Positions 1 to 7,309 of a DNA stretch of 64,000 nucleotides are shown here, one piece after another. The notes beneath the pieces were generated by a model. The model searched no databases and was not told where the DNA came from. It saw only the letters and a list, made by a program, of their open reading frames with translations. Position numbers and translations under genes: made by a program. The DNA is taken from positions 186,001-250,000 of the forward strand of contig NZ_FTMG01000002.1 in NCBI RefSeq assembly GCF_900155965.1, written 5' to 3'. How positions within the stretch are numbered: position 1 is the stretch's first letter; each line of letters begins with the position of its first letter. This DNA is from Mucilaginibacter lappiensis (GTDB lineage Bacteria; Bacteroidota; Bacteroidia; Sphingobacteriales; Sphingobacteriaceae).

Positions 1-997
1 GATCGGCAGGGATAATACCCTCTTTATTTTGCTGCTGAATTTCTTTTACTTTGCTGATAGGCAAAGGCACCCATGACTCTTCACGCGGATAGCTAAACCA
101 CATGATCTTTTTAAAGATATCCGTTTTTTGCAAGCGTGCGTCACCCTTTTCGGTACGCAGTACATTCACGTTATCGGGGATATATTTCAGGGCATCCATA
201 TAGGTGTCCAGTTCATAGTTGAGGCAACATTTCAGCTTGCCGCATTGGCCAGCCAGCTTTAAGGTATTAAGCGAAAGATTCTGATAACGTGCCGCCGAAG
301 TGGATACGGTTTTAAAATCGGTAAGCCAGGTTGAGCAGCAAAGTTCGCGACCACATGAACCGATACCGCCAAGACGGCTTGCTTCCTGTCTCATGCCTAT
401 CTGCCGCATCTCGATACGGATACGGAAGGTTTCGGCCATTTTTTTGATCAGCTCCCTAAAATCAACGCGGCCTTCGGCCGTATAGTAAAAAGTGGCCTTG
501 GTTTTATCGCCCTGGTAGTCCACATCGCTCAGTTTCATACTCAGGTTCAAGTCAAGGGCCAGCTTGCGCGATTTATGCATGGTTTCCCACTCCATATCTT
601 TGGCGGCTTTCCACTTATCCACATCGGCAATAGTAGCTTTGCGGTATATCTTTTTAACCACCTCGGCTTCTTTTACGTGGCGTTTAACCATTTGCATGCG
701 CACCAGTTCGCCGGTTAAAGATACGTGACCGATATCATAGCCACCGGTAGTGGCTTCTACAGCTACCAGTTCGCCGGCTTCCAGGTAAATATTGTCGGTA
801 TTTACAAAAAACTCCTTTCGTGAGCCTTTAAATTTTACTTCAATAACCGGGAACGGCTTATAATTTGTCGGCATGTCCATATGTGACAACCAATCGTAAA
901 CATCTAATTTGCTGCAACCATTAGTAAGGCATGAACCATTACTTTTGCAGCCCGCAGGCGAACATCCGCCACCTGTTGAGCAACTTCCACAACCCAT
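1..997 (-). CDS. ricT: RicT/YaaT-like PSP1-domain protein (3' end outside window)
   Basis: The reverse strand is open from an ATG at 997 to the left edge, giving 332 residues without a stop, so the C-terminus is missing. The N-terminus is cysteine-rich (CGSCSTGGGC, then CKSNGSCLTNGC), which is usual in Bacteroidota members. It is followed by the PSP1 core with LGGIGSCGRELCCSTWL and LAGQCGKLKCCLNYELD. In Bacillus the RicT homologue works with RicA and RicF in an Fe-S-containing complex that affects RNA processing; whether that role holds here is inference. The start lies 2 bp after the holB stop codon, so the two are almost certainly co-transcribed. Confidence 0.9.
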   Translation of the reverse strand, partial: MGCGSCSTGGGCSPAGCKSNGSCLTNGCSKLDVYDWLSHMDMPTNYKPFPVIEVKFKGSRKEFFVNTDNIYLEAGELVAVEATTGGYDIGHVSLTGELVRMQMVKRHVKEAEVVKKIYRKATIADVDKWKAAKDMEWETMHKSRKLALDLNLSMKLSDVDYQGDKTKATFYYTAEGRVDFRELIKKMAETFRIRIEMRQIGMRQEASRLGGIGSCGRELCCSTWLTDFKTVSTSAARYQNLSLNTLKLAGQCGKLKCCLNYELDTYMDALKYIPDNVNVLRTEKGDARLQKTDIFKKIMWFSYPREESWVPLPISKVKEIQQQNKEGIIPAD

Positions 998-999
998 AA

Positions 1000-2154
1000 T
1001 TAATTTGGTATATATTGACTCCCCTGAGGGATGGTTTTTAAATTTAGTATTTTAATAATCTGTAAAGATACATCTAAAAATAAAATTTTAGGGTTTGCAT
1101 TTCTCTCCACATGATAATGTGCTTTTTCAAGCTCATCACTTATATATTGTGCCTTGTCGATACTCAGGACCTGGGTCATTTTTTGCGCGGTTTCCAGCTC
1201 TTTTGCCGGCAGATGTACCAGGTTTCCGGCACCAGCCATCAGCAGGCAGCATTCGCGTATAAAGCTGATACCATAGCGTAAAAAGTTTTTCTGGTTCTCG
1301 CGGCCCATTTTGGCAAACTGGTCAACAAAGGTTAAAACCTCCAGTCCCTTATTACCAAAGCAAAGGCGCAGCCATTGTACAAAAAGGTTATGATAGCCTT
1401 TATTGTCCTGCTGCAACATGGTGAGGGCCTCGGTTAAGTTACCGTTGCTCAAATAAGCAATTTCGGCAGCGGCATCCTCGGTTTGGTTATGCCCGGTAAG
1501 CAAGTGTTGTTTTATTTCCTCGTAAGTAAGGCAGGGGATCTTGATTAGTTGCGTACGCGAAAGAATGGTGTTCAGTATCTGATCCTGATTTTGTGCTACT
1601 AATATAAACAGCGTGTTGGGCTGTGGTTCCTCAATAATTTTTAGCAGCGCGTTACCCTCTTTGTCCAGGTATTCAGGTAGCCAAAGGATCAGGATCTTAT
1701 AAACCGATTCAAAAGGCTTAAAACTTAACTTTTTAATGATCTGGTGGCACTCGGCTATATTGATATTGGCTTGTTTGTTTTCGGCTTCGAGGTATCCGCG
1801 CCAGGCATCCAGGCTCAGGTACGGATTAGTGGTAAAGGCTTCGCGCCATTGCTCAATAAAAGTAAGTGCGGTATCATCCTTATGTTTAGCGAAAAACGGG
1901 TATGAGAAATGCAGATCGGGATGCATCAGTTTTTGGTACTTGCGGCAGGAACTGCACTCGCCGCAAGAATCATCCGGCTGTTTATTTTCGCACGATAAAA
2001 ACTGCGCGTAAGCAACAGCCAATGCCAGGCTGCCCGATCCTTCGGGACCCAAAAATAACTGCGCATGGCTTACCCGGTTCTCGTTTACCGTGTTCACCAA
2101 TCTTTGCTTTACAGCTTCTTGTCCAACTATATCTTTAAACTGCATTTGGTGCAA
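1000..2154 (-). CDS. holB: DNA polymerase III subunit delta'
   Basis: Clamp-loader delta' subunit of the replicative polymerase, 384 residues. The N-terminus FKDIVGQEAVKQRL is typical of clamp-loader AAA+ proteins. The P-loop GPEGSGSLALA lacks the Walker A lysine, as expected for the non-hydrolysing delta' subunit. A four-cysteine zinc module follows (C50, then CGECSSC), and the SRC arginine-finger motif appears as SRT (ILSRTQLIKI). Start at MHQMQF; the internal ATG three codons later is an alternative. It is the first gene of a leftward pair with ricT. A heptamer array begins 9 bp upstream of the start. Confidence 0.92.
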   Translation of the reverse strand: MHQMQFKDIVGQEAVKQRLVNTVNENRVSHAQLFLGPEGSGSLALAVAYAQFLSCENKQPDDSCGECSSCRKYQKLMHPDLHFSYPFFAKHKDDTALTFIEQWREAFTTNPYLSLDAWRGYLEAENKQANINIAECHQIIKKLSFKPFESVYKILILWLPEYLDKEGNALLKIIEEPQPNTLFILVAQNQDQILNTILSRTQLIKIPCLTYEEIKQHLLTGHNQTEDAAAEIAYLSNGNLTEALTMLQQDNKGYHNLFVQWLRLCFGNKGLEVLTFVDQFAKMGRENQKNFLRYGISFIRECCLLMAGAGNLVHLPAKELETAQKMTQVLSIDKAQYISDELEKAHYHVERNANPKILFLDVSLQIIKILNLKTIPQGSQYIPN

Positions 2155-2162
2155 AATAAGAA

Positions 2163-2332
2163 TTAGATATGAGATATGAGATATGAGATGTGAGATTGCC
2201 TTGCTTTTTTGTAATTAAAAATCTGTTAATAAGCTATTTAATTGATTGTTGCGATAGCAATAGTTTAAAAGGAATATCCCATACCTTTGCACAATGAAAA
2301 TCTCATATCTCATATCTCATATCTCACATCTA
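2163..2332. repeat. Heptamer inverted arrays between holB and ruvX
   Basis: The left array (2163-2197) has four heads of a 7-bp unit, GATATGA x3 then GATGTGA. The right array (2299-2332) is its reverse complement, TCTCATA x3 then TCTCACA. The arms pair over about 33 bp with only two A/G differences, and the intervening 100 bp carry the ruvX promoter. The right array lies in the predicted ruvX 5' leader. Seen directly; function unknown. Confidence 0.85.
2282..2289 (+). promoter_or_regulatory. Candidate -7 promoter element of ruvX
   Basis: TACCTTTG matches the Bacteroidota -7 consensus TAnnTTTG. It lies 45 bp upstream of the chosen ruvX start. No clear TTTG -33 box is present. Confidence 0.5.
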
Positions 2333-2334
2333 TT

Positions 2335-2748
2335 ATGCGGATAATGGCTTTTGATTATGGTACCAAGCGTATAGGCATCGCAGTAACCGACCCTTTACAG
2401 ATCATCGCTACCGGACTGGACACCATACATCCGCAGTATATTGTAGATTACCTGAAAACCTATCTGCAAGCCGAGCAGGTGGAGCGCTTTATTGTAGGCG
2501 AACCTAAGCAGATGGATAACACCCCATCCCAATCGGCTGTATATGTAAAGGGGTTTGTGACTATACTCAGAAAAAACTTTCCCGAGATACCCATCGAAAT
2601 GCTCGACGAGCGCTTCACCTCCAAAATGGCATCAGCCACTATTGCCCAAAGCGGCATGGGTAAAAAGGCCCGTCAAAATAAAGAACTGGTTGATACCATA
2701 TCGGCCGTGATATTGCTGCAAAGCTACATGGACCGCAGATTATTTTGA
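2335..2748 (+). CDS. ruvX: Holliday-junction resolvase-like protein RuvX/YqgF
   Basis: RNase H-fold nuclease (YqgF family), 137 residues from the ATG at 2335. The first strand FDYGTKRIGIAV carries the catalytic aspartate and the glycine turn. VGEPKQMDNTPS and LDERFTSKMA supply the later acidic sites. Family role: 16S rRNA 5'-end maturation and possibly Holliday-junction resolution. A longer frame opens at a TTG at 2287, but that would translate the heptamer array, so the ATG giving MRIMAFDYG is preferred. It is divergent from holB. Confidence 0.93.
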   Translation: MRIMAFDYGTKRIGIAVTDPLQIIATGLDTIHPQYIVDYLKTYLQAEQVERFIVGEPKQMDNTPSQSAVYVKGFVTILRKNFPEIPIEMLDERFTSKMASATIAQSGMGKKARQNKELVDTISAVILLQSYMDRRLF

Positions 2749-2775
2749 TTGCGTTGATTTCGCTGATGCTTTGAT
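2743..2775. repeat. Degenerate heptad array downstream of the GxxExxY gene
   Basis: Repeated TTGATT / GCTGAT words at 7-9 bp spacing (TTGATTGCG, TTGATTTCG, CTGATGC, TTTGATT). These are the reverse complement of the AATCAACGAAATCA words at 3316-3440. Together the two arrays bracket the gene at 2815-3243. Confidence 0.6.
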
Positions 2776-2814
2776 TTTTTTAGATGATTTTAATCACTGA
2801 TATCTTGCGGGCGA

Positions 2815-3243
2815 TCAGTGATTTTTATTTGATGATTGTTGTTTAGCTAATTTGTATTCGTTAGTGATGCGTTTAAACTCAAGGCTTTTTGAGCCAAAGT
2901 TAAGGAGCAAGCCGGTTTCCAGCCTGTAGGCTTCCAGATAATTTATTACTTGTGCTAAATGTGCGTCCTCTAATTTTGATGTTGCTTTAATCTCTACCAT
3001 AACTATATCGGCTATCAAAAAATCTACACGCCTTTTGCCAACTTCAATTCCTTCGTAGTATATCATCATTTCAAGTTCTCGGGTAAATGCTAAGCCTTGT
3101 TTTTCCATTTCAATAGCCAAAGCTCGCTGATAAATCACTTCCTGAAAACCACTCCCTAACGCACTATGAACTTTCATTGCGCAACCTATTATTTTTCCTG
3201 TCAGATCGGAGTATTTATAGGAATTATTTACTATTTCTTTCAT
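2815..3243 (-). CDS. GxxExxY protein, PD-(D/E)xK nuclease-like
   Basis: Small protein (142 residues from the ATG at 3243) of the GxxExxY family. The naming motif is visible in GSGFQEVIYQRAL. It is followed by a PD-(D/E)xK-type core: VDFLIADIVMVEIKA, with Asp and the ExK pair, and a downstream helix with Q (HLAQVINYLEAY). Its biochemical role is unproven; a nuclease activity is inferred from the fold. The frame also extends upstream to a GTG at 3288, but the ATG fits family length better. The gene stands alone between ruvX and an O-methyltransferase and lies between inverted arrays of TTGATTTCG / CGAAATCAA words, which suggests a discrete inserted cassette. Confidence 0.85.
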   Translation of the reverse strand: MKEIVNNSYKYSDLTGKIIGCAMKVHSALGSGFQEVIYQRALAIEMEKQGLAFTRELEMMIYYEGIEVGKRRVDFLIADIVMVEIKATSKLEDAHLAQVINYLEAYRLETGLLLNFGSKSLEFKRITNEYKLAKQQSSNKNH

Positions 3244-3311
3244 TAATATAGGGTTATAGGTTTTGTTTAATAAAGCTATAAAAACCACATAAATAAGAGA
3301 AATATCAATAC

Positions 3312-3440
3312 AAAAGAATCAACGAAATCAGCTCAATAAATCAAAATCAGCGGTTCTGACAATTGATTAGTCAAATAAAATCAATTAATAATCAGCTGTT
3401 TACAACAAAAATCAACGAAATCAACGGAATCAAACCCATC
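3312..3440. repeat. Degenerate heptad array upstream of the GxxExxY gene
   Basis: Two clusters of AATCAACGAAATCA words (3316-3352 and 3408-3440), with a middle part of ATCAATTAATAATCAGC type. They are the inverse of the words at 2743-2775. The array ends 8 bp before the TATCTTTG promoter box of the next gene. Confidence 0.6.
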
Positions 3441-3447
3441 AACGGTT

Positions 3448-3455
3448 TATCTTTG
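3448..3455 (+). promoter_or_regulatory. -7 promoter element abutting the methyltransferase start
   Basis: TATCTTTG fits TAnnTTTG exactly and ends only 4 bp before the ATG at 3460. The transcript would start at or next to the start codon (leaderless). Confidence 0.5.
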
Positions 3456-3459
3456 CGCC

Positions 3460-4098
3460 ATGGATATTCTACCCCATGACCTACAGGCATACTTAGATGA
3501 CCATTGCGACCCCGAGCCCGCAGCGTTGCAAAAGCTCAACCGGGAAACGCATTTAAAAGTGCTCCGTCCGCATATGCTGTCGGGTCATTATCAGGGCCGT
3601 TTGCTCAGTTTTTTGAGCAAAATGGTACAGCCCAAACTCATCCTAGAGATAGGCACTTTTACCGGATACTCTGCCATTTGCCTGGCGGAAGGCCTGGTGG
3701 AAGGCGGCATCCTCCATACCATTGAAGTAAACCGCGAAATGGAGGAAATCATCAATTCACACCTTAAATCAACAAATGTTGAAAACAAAATAAAGCTGCA
3801 TTTCGGCCAGGCAGAGGCCATTATTGCTGATTTAGAGGAAGATAATTTCGACCTGGTGTTTATTGATGCAGATAAAAAGAATAATTTTACTTACTTTCAA
3901 ATGACTTTTGACAAGGTCAGGTCCGGAGGATTAATAATAATTGATAATGTTTTGTGGAAAGGAAAGGTGTACGGTGACGAAAAAGATACCGATACCGAGA
4001 ACATCCGCAAACTAAATGACCAGATAACTGTTGACCCCAGGGTAGAAAAACTAATCCTGCCGGTACGCGATGGGCTGCTGGTTATCAGAAAAAAATAA
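3460..4098 (+). CDS. SAM-dependent O-methyltransferase (catechol/caffeoyl-CoA type)
   Basis: Class I methyltransferase of the bacterial COMT-like family, 212 residues, full length. The SAM-binding motif I is LILEIGTFTGYSAICLAEGL, the acidic end of strand 2 is IEVN, and the metal-binding region is LVFIDADKKNN with IIIDNVLWKGKV. The family transfers methyl groups to catechol-type hydroxyls with a divalent metal; the natural substrate here cannot be read. It is followed 3 bp later by a glucosaminidase gene, so the two are probably co-transcribed. Confidence 0.9.
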   Translation: MDILPHDLQAYLDDHCDPEPAALQKLNRETHLKVLRPHMLSGHYQGRLLSFLSKMVQPKLILEIGTFTGYSAICLAEGLVEGGILHTIEVNREMEEIINSHLKSTNVENKIKLHFGQAEAIIADLEEDNFDLVFIDADKKNNFTYFQMTFDKVRSGGLIIIDNVLWKGKVYGDEKDTDTENIRKLNDQITVDPRVEKLILPVRDGLLVIRKK

Positions 4099-4101
4099 AT
4101 T

Positions 4102-4650
4102 ATGAAGAAAATCTTACTGATTACATCATTGTTGATCTCAACATTAGCTGCTTCAGCACAGAAAAATACCTCAAGTTCTTACATTGAAAAGTTCAGAGAT
4201 GATGCCATCCGCATCATGCACGAAACAGGGATACCCGCAAGCATCGTTTTAGGTGTAGCCATGCACGAATCGGCCTGCGGTAACAGCACCCTGGCGCAAC
4301 ACCTAAACAACCAGTTTGGTGTAAAAGGCGGCGGTGGCGCGGTTTTTTACAAAGGGCATAAAAAAGTACATACAGCCTATAAAAAATACGATTCGGTAAT
4401 GGACTCCTTCCAGGATTTTGCCCGGATCATGACCGAGCGTAAACAATTCAGCCACTTGGCGGATGCGCTTACCCATTATGATTACCTGGGCTGGGCCAAA
4501 GGCATACAACGCAGCGGTTATGCCGGCAGTCGTAAATGGGCCTCACAGGTGTTGGGCATCATTAAAAAATATGATCTGCATGATCTGGATGAGAAACCAG
4601 AAGATCAGCCCAAGGCGACCGATAAGCCCCAATTAGCAGAAACAAATTAA
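4102..4650 (+). CDS. Secreted glucosaminidase-domain protein
   Basis: Peptidoglycan hydrolase-like protein of 182 residues. A signal peptide (MKKILLITSLLISTLAASA) precedes a glucosaminidase domain (PF01832 type). The catalytic-glutamate region reads GVAMHESACGNSTLAQHLNNQFGVK in two visible parts, MHESACGNS and NNQFGVK, and the end of the domain is YAGSRKWASQVLGII. There is no LysM domain. Starts 3 bp after the methyltransferase and is paralogous to the LysM-bearing gene at 4844. Expected to act on cell-wall glycan in the periplasm. Confidence 0.87.
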   Translation: MKKILLITSLLISTLAASAQKNTSSSYIEKFRDDAIRIMHETGIPASIVLGVAMHESACGNSTLAQHLNNQFGVKGGGGAVFYKGHKKVHTAYKKYDSVMDSFQDFARIMTERKQFSHLADALTHYDYLGWAKGIQRSGYAGSRKWASQVLGIIKKYDLHDLDEKPEDQPKATDKPQLAETN

Positions 4651-4666
4651 TAATTAAAGTGCCAGG

Positions 4667-4797
4667 AAATTAGAGTCAAGAATAAAGAAAAAATCTTTGC
4701 TGGTTGTTGGTATGCCGAAACATTTCCTGATTTTTTTCAGATGAATATTCAACATTTAGCTATTTTCTTACATCTTGCTTCTCGATTCTTGATTCAC
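4667..4797. repeat. Degenerate AAGAATC-type inverted arrays
   Basis: Left words around 4671-4690 (GAGTCAAGAATAAAGAAA) and right words at 4771-4797 (TTCTCGATTCTTGATTCAC) are imperfect reverse complements with about 7-bp spacing. They lie between two glucosaminidase genes. Weaker than the other arrays. Confidence 0.5.
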
Positions 4798-4843
4798 ATT
4801 TGTAATTTGGCATATTTAAACCCATGTACTAAGGTTTAACCGT

Positions 4844-5677
4844 ATGCAAAAACAAATCTATCTACTACTCATAGCGGGTATTTGCCTGGCGTCCTGCTCG
4901 GCCAAAAAGAAAACTATCTCCAACAGGCAGGTTCGGCAGAATAATAATACCATCAAAAAACAGAATCAGGATGCTATTACTAACTATCAGTCATATACAT
5001 CCCTGTCCTATATCGACCGGTTTAAAGGCATAGCCATACAGGAAATGAACCAATATGGCATCCCGGCAAGTATTACCCTGGCGCAGGGTTTATTTGAATC
5101 GGGCAGCGGCAACAGCGACCTGGCCAAGGTTGCCAACAACCACTTTGGTATTAAATGTACCAGCGAGTGGAGGGGAAAAAGTTATTATAAAGATGATGAC
5201 AGCCATAACGAGTGTTTCCGTGTGTATGACAATCCCGATGATTCCTACCGCGATCACTCCGCTTTCCTGAAACGTAAAAACTATGCCCGCCTGTTTGAGC
5301 TGGATAAAAACGATTACGAAGGTTGGGCTCGCGGACTAAAACAATGCGGTTACGCCACAAACCCGAAATATCCAGACCTCCTGATCAATATTATTGTACG
5401 CTACCATCTTGATCAGTATGATCGCCCGGAAGGAGAAATTGCCAAGATTAAACGGGAAGACCGTGTGCTGACGCAGATCAACAATAATATTGGCAAAGCC
5501 GATACCGATACGATTGCCAAAACCAAACCCGACGATAAAATATATACCGTTAAACAAGGCGATACACTATACAACATATCCAAACGTTTTGGAATAACAG
5601 TTGATGAGTTAAAGGGGCTAAACAATATTGTTGATGACCACATTGCCATTGGCCAGAAGCTGGTGGTGGTGAAGTAG
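4844..5677 (+). CDS. Glucosaminidase lipoprotein with C-terminal LysM
   Basis: Cell-wall hydrolase of 277 residues. The lipobox is LASC near residue 18 (ICLASCSAKK), implying an outer- or inner-membrane-anchored lipoprotein. The glucosaminidase domain spans about residues 55-190, with LFESGSGNSDLAKVANNHFGIK-like residues (ESGSGNSDLA, NNHFGIK) and YATNPKYPDLLINII. A LysM peptidoglycan-binding domain closes the protein (YTVKQGDTLYNISKRFG ... GQKLVVVK, residues ~230-276). Paralogue of 4102-4650, probably arising by local duplication, and itself followed by a strong inverted repeat. Confidence 0.9.
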   Translation: MQKQIYLLLIAGICLASCSAKKKTISNRQVRQNNNTIKKQNQDAITNYQSYTSLSYIDRFKGIAIQEMNQYGIPASITLAQGLFESGSGNSDLAKVANNHFGIKCTSEWRGKSYYKDDDSHNECFRVYDNPDDSYRDHSAFLKRKNYARLFELDKNDYEGWARGLKQCGYATNPKYPDLLINIIVRYHLDQYDRPEGEIAKIKREDRVLTQINNNIGKADTDTIAKTKPDDKIYTVKQGDTLYNISKRFGITVDELKGLNNIVDDHIAIGQKLVVVK

Positions 5678-5684
5678 CTGGGAA

Positions 5685-5776
5685 GTATCAAGTAGTTAGT
5701 ATCAAGTATCACGCCTTTTAAAATTACATCTGTAGCCTGCCAGAAATCATGATACTTGATACTAACTACTTGATAC
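5685..5776. repeat. Perfect 27-bp inverted repeat with heptad structure
   Basis: The left arm 5685-5711 begins GTATCAAGTAGTTAGTATCA. The right arm 5750-5776 is its exact reverse complement, with a 38-bp loop. The arm itself contains the unit AGTATCA / GTATCAA repeated at about 7 bp. It begins 7 bp after the LysM-gene stop codon. There is no T-run on either side, so a rho-independent terminator is unlikely. Confidence 0.9.
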
Positions 5777-5847
5777 CATCAAAAAGCTGTTAATTGTTGT
5801 TAAATAATATGACCAGACACGGCCGAACGCTTATTTTTGGCGCTGCA

Positions 5848-6606
5848 ATGAAAATATGGCTGCTAATGTTTTTATGTACGTTATCTGCAACGGTTTTTGC
5901 ACAACAAAAAACCGTTGACGGTATTGTATTTGATAAAGACAGCAAAGGCCGTATTGCCAAAGTGAATGTGCAGAATGCCACAACGGGCAAGTCTGTTTAT
6001 AATACCTTTAAGGGCGAGTTTAATATTGAGGCCAAACCCGGCGACGTACTTATTTTTACCAAGCCCGATCATTACGCCGATACCCTGCAATTACAAAACA
6101 ATGCCTCACTGGCTGTTTACATGAAACGCTCGGCTATACAGCTGAAAGAGGTTTTTGTGCGCGACACGATGCTCAATCCACAAAAACTACTGGAAGCAAC
6201 TAAAAGAGACTACACTAAAATTTACGGATCTCTGGATAATCACGATCTGCTTACGGTTGCGCCGGGTATGGGAGCTGGCATAGGTATTGATGCTTTGTGG
6301 AACTCATTAAGTCGTAGTGGCCGTAATGCCGAAAAGCTACGCGGCATTATTGAACGGGATTACAAACAAAATGTAATCGACTTTAGGTTTAACCGTACTT
6401 ATGTAGGCAACATTACCCAATTAAAAGACCAGCAGCTAACTGATTTTATGCAGCGTTACCGCCCTGGTTATTACCTGGTGACCACTGCCAGCGATTATGA
6501 GTTTATTGCCTCCATCAAATCAAACCTAAGGCGCTTTTTACGCTCACCCCGGGCGTTTGCTTTGCCTCAGCTGATTACGCCAAAGCCGCAGGATCTGGCC
6601 AATTAA
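5848..6606 (+). CDS. Secreted protein with carboxypeptidase-regulatory-like domain
   Basis: About 252 residues from the ATG at 5848, chosen because it begins a clean signal peptide (MKIWLLMFLCTLSATVFAQQ); the frame is open upstream to 5794. After the signal comes a CarboxypepD_reg-like beta-sandwich (VDGIVFDKDSKGRIAKVNV ... GEFNIEAKPGDVLIF, ends ~ LKEVFVRD). The second half, with PGMGAGIGIDALWNSLSRSGRNAEKL, is typical of a conserved Bacteroidota hypothetical family. Function unknown; an envelope location is expected. Confidence 0.75.
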   Translation: MKIWLLMFLCTLSATVFAQQKTVDGIVFDKDSKGRIAKVNVQNATTGKSVYNTFKGEFNIEAKPGDVLIFTKPDHYADTLQLQNNASLAVYMKRSAIQLKEVFVRDTMLNPQKLLEATKRDYTKIYGSLDNHDLLTVAPGMGAGIGIDALWNSLSRSGRNAEKLRGIIERDYKQNVIDFRFNRTYVGNITQLKDQQLTDFMQRYRPGYYLVTTASDYEFIASIKSNLRRFLRSPRAFALPQLITPKPQDLAN

Positions 6607-6673
6607 TTTGCCGTTTCTGGCAGATCAATATCATCATATATTAAATAGCTATTTCTGAAATTTTATGGCTCAT

Positions 6674-7309
6674 TCACAACAATTTTTGATGTACGGCGGC
6701 CATCAACAGCTCGGCAGTGTTTTTTACTTCAAACTTTTGCAGCAGATTTTTTCGGTGAGTATCAACCGTTAGTGGGCTCAGGAACAGTTCGGTGGCAATG
6801 GCTGCTGTGGTTTTGCCCTGGGCCAGTAGCTGCAAAATCTGTTTTTCTCTTTTGGTAACGGAAGCCACTTCGTTAAGTCCGGCTTTTGACGGACGGCCCA
6901 TAATCTCCTTGGCCTCTCTGCTAAAAGTGATCAGGCCATGCAGCGCTTCCTGTATACAGGTCAGTAATTCATCGGGCGATACATTTTTTAATAAATAGCC
7001 GCTGGCCCCGCTTTGCAGCATTTGCAGCATCATGCTCCGTTCGGTTTGATTGCTGAGGCCCAGCACAATAGTTTTAGGCGAAATTTTCTTGATCTCTTTA
7101 CACAATTCAATACCATTAGCATCGGGTAAGCTAATATCCAGAAATACCAGGTTTACCTCGTTCTGACTCAAAAAAGAAATAAACTCCCGCCCTTTTGTAA
7201 AGCTTACTGAGGTATAAATAGCCGTTTCGGATTTTAATAATGATTTTAAACCTTCAATCACCATAGGATGATCGTCGACAATGGCGAGTATGATCTTATC
7301 CTGCTGCAT
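6674..7309 (-). CDS. NarL/LuxR-family response regulator
   Basis: Response regulator of 211 residues. The receiver domain (1-120) has acidic residues IVDDHP, phospho-acceptor D58 in VFLDISLPD and the late lysine in GYLLKNVSP. The C-terminal LuxR-type HTH (~145-205) reads VTKREKQILQLLAQGKT, then LSPLTVDTHRKNLLQKF. Its start overlaps the 3' end of the histidine-kinase gene by 14 bp, so kinase and regulator are co-translated partners. Targets are unknown; the inverted repeat upstream of the kinase is a possible autoregulatory site. Confidence 0.93.
   Translation of the reverse strand: MQQDKIILAIVDDHPMVIEGLKSLLKSETAIYTSVSFTKGREFISFLSQNEVNLVFLDISLPDANGIELCKEIKKISPKTIVLGLSNQTERSMMLQMLQSGASGYLLKNVSPDELLTCIQEALHGLITFSREAKEIMGRPSKAGLNEVASVTKREKQILQLLAQGKTTAAIATELFLSPLTVDTHRKNLLQKFEVKNTAELLMAAVHQKLL

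Noticed and set aside
2163..2332. Short regular repeats that might suggest a CRISPR array
   Set aside because: Units are 7 bp with no spacers and are arranged as inverted halves; no cas genes are present.
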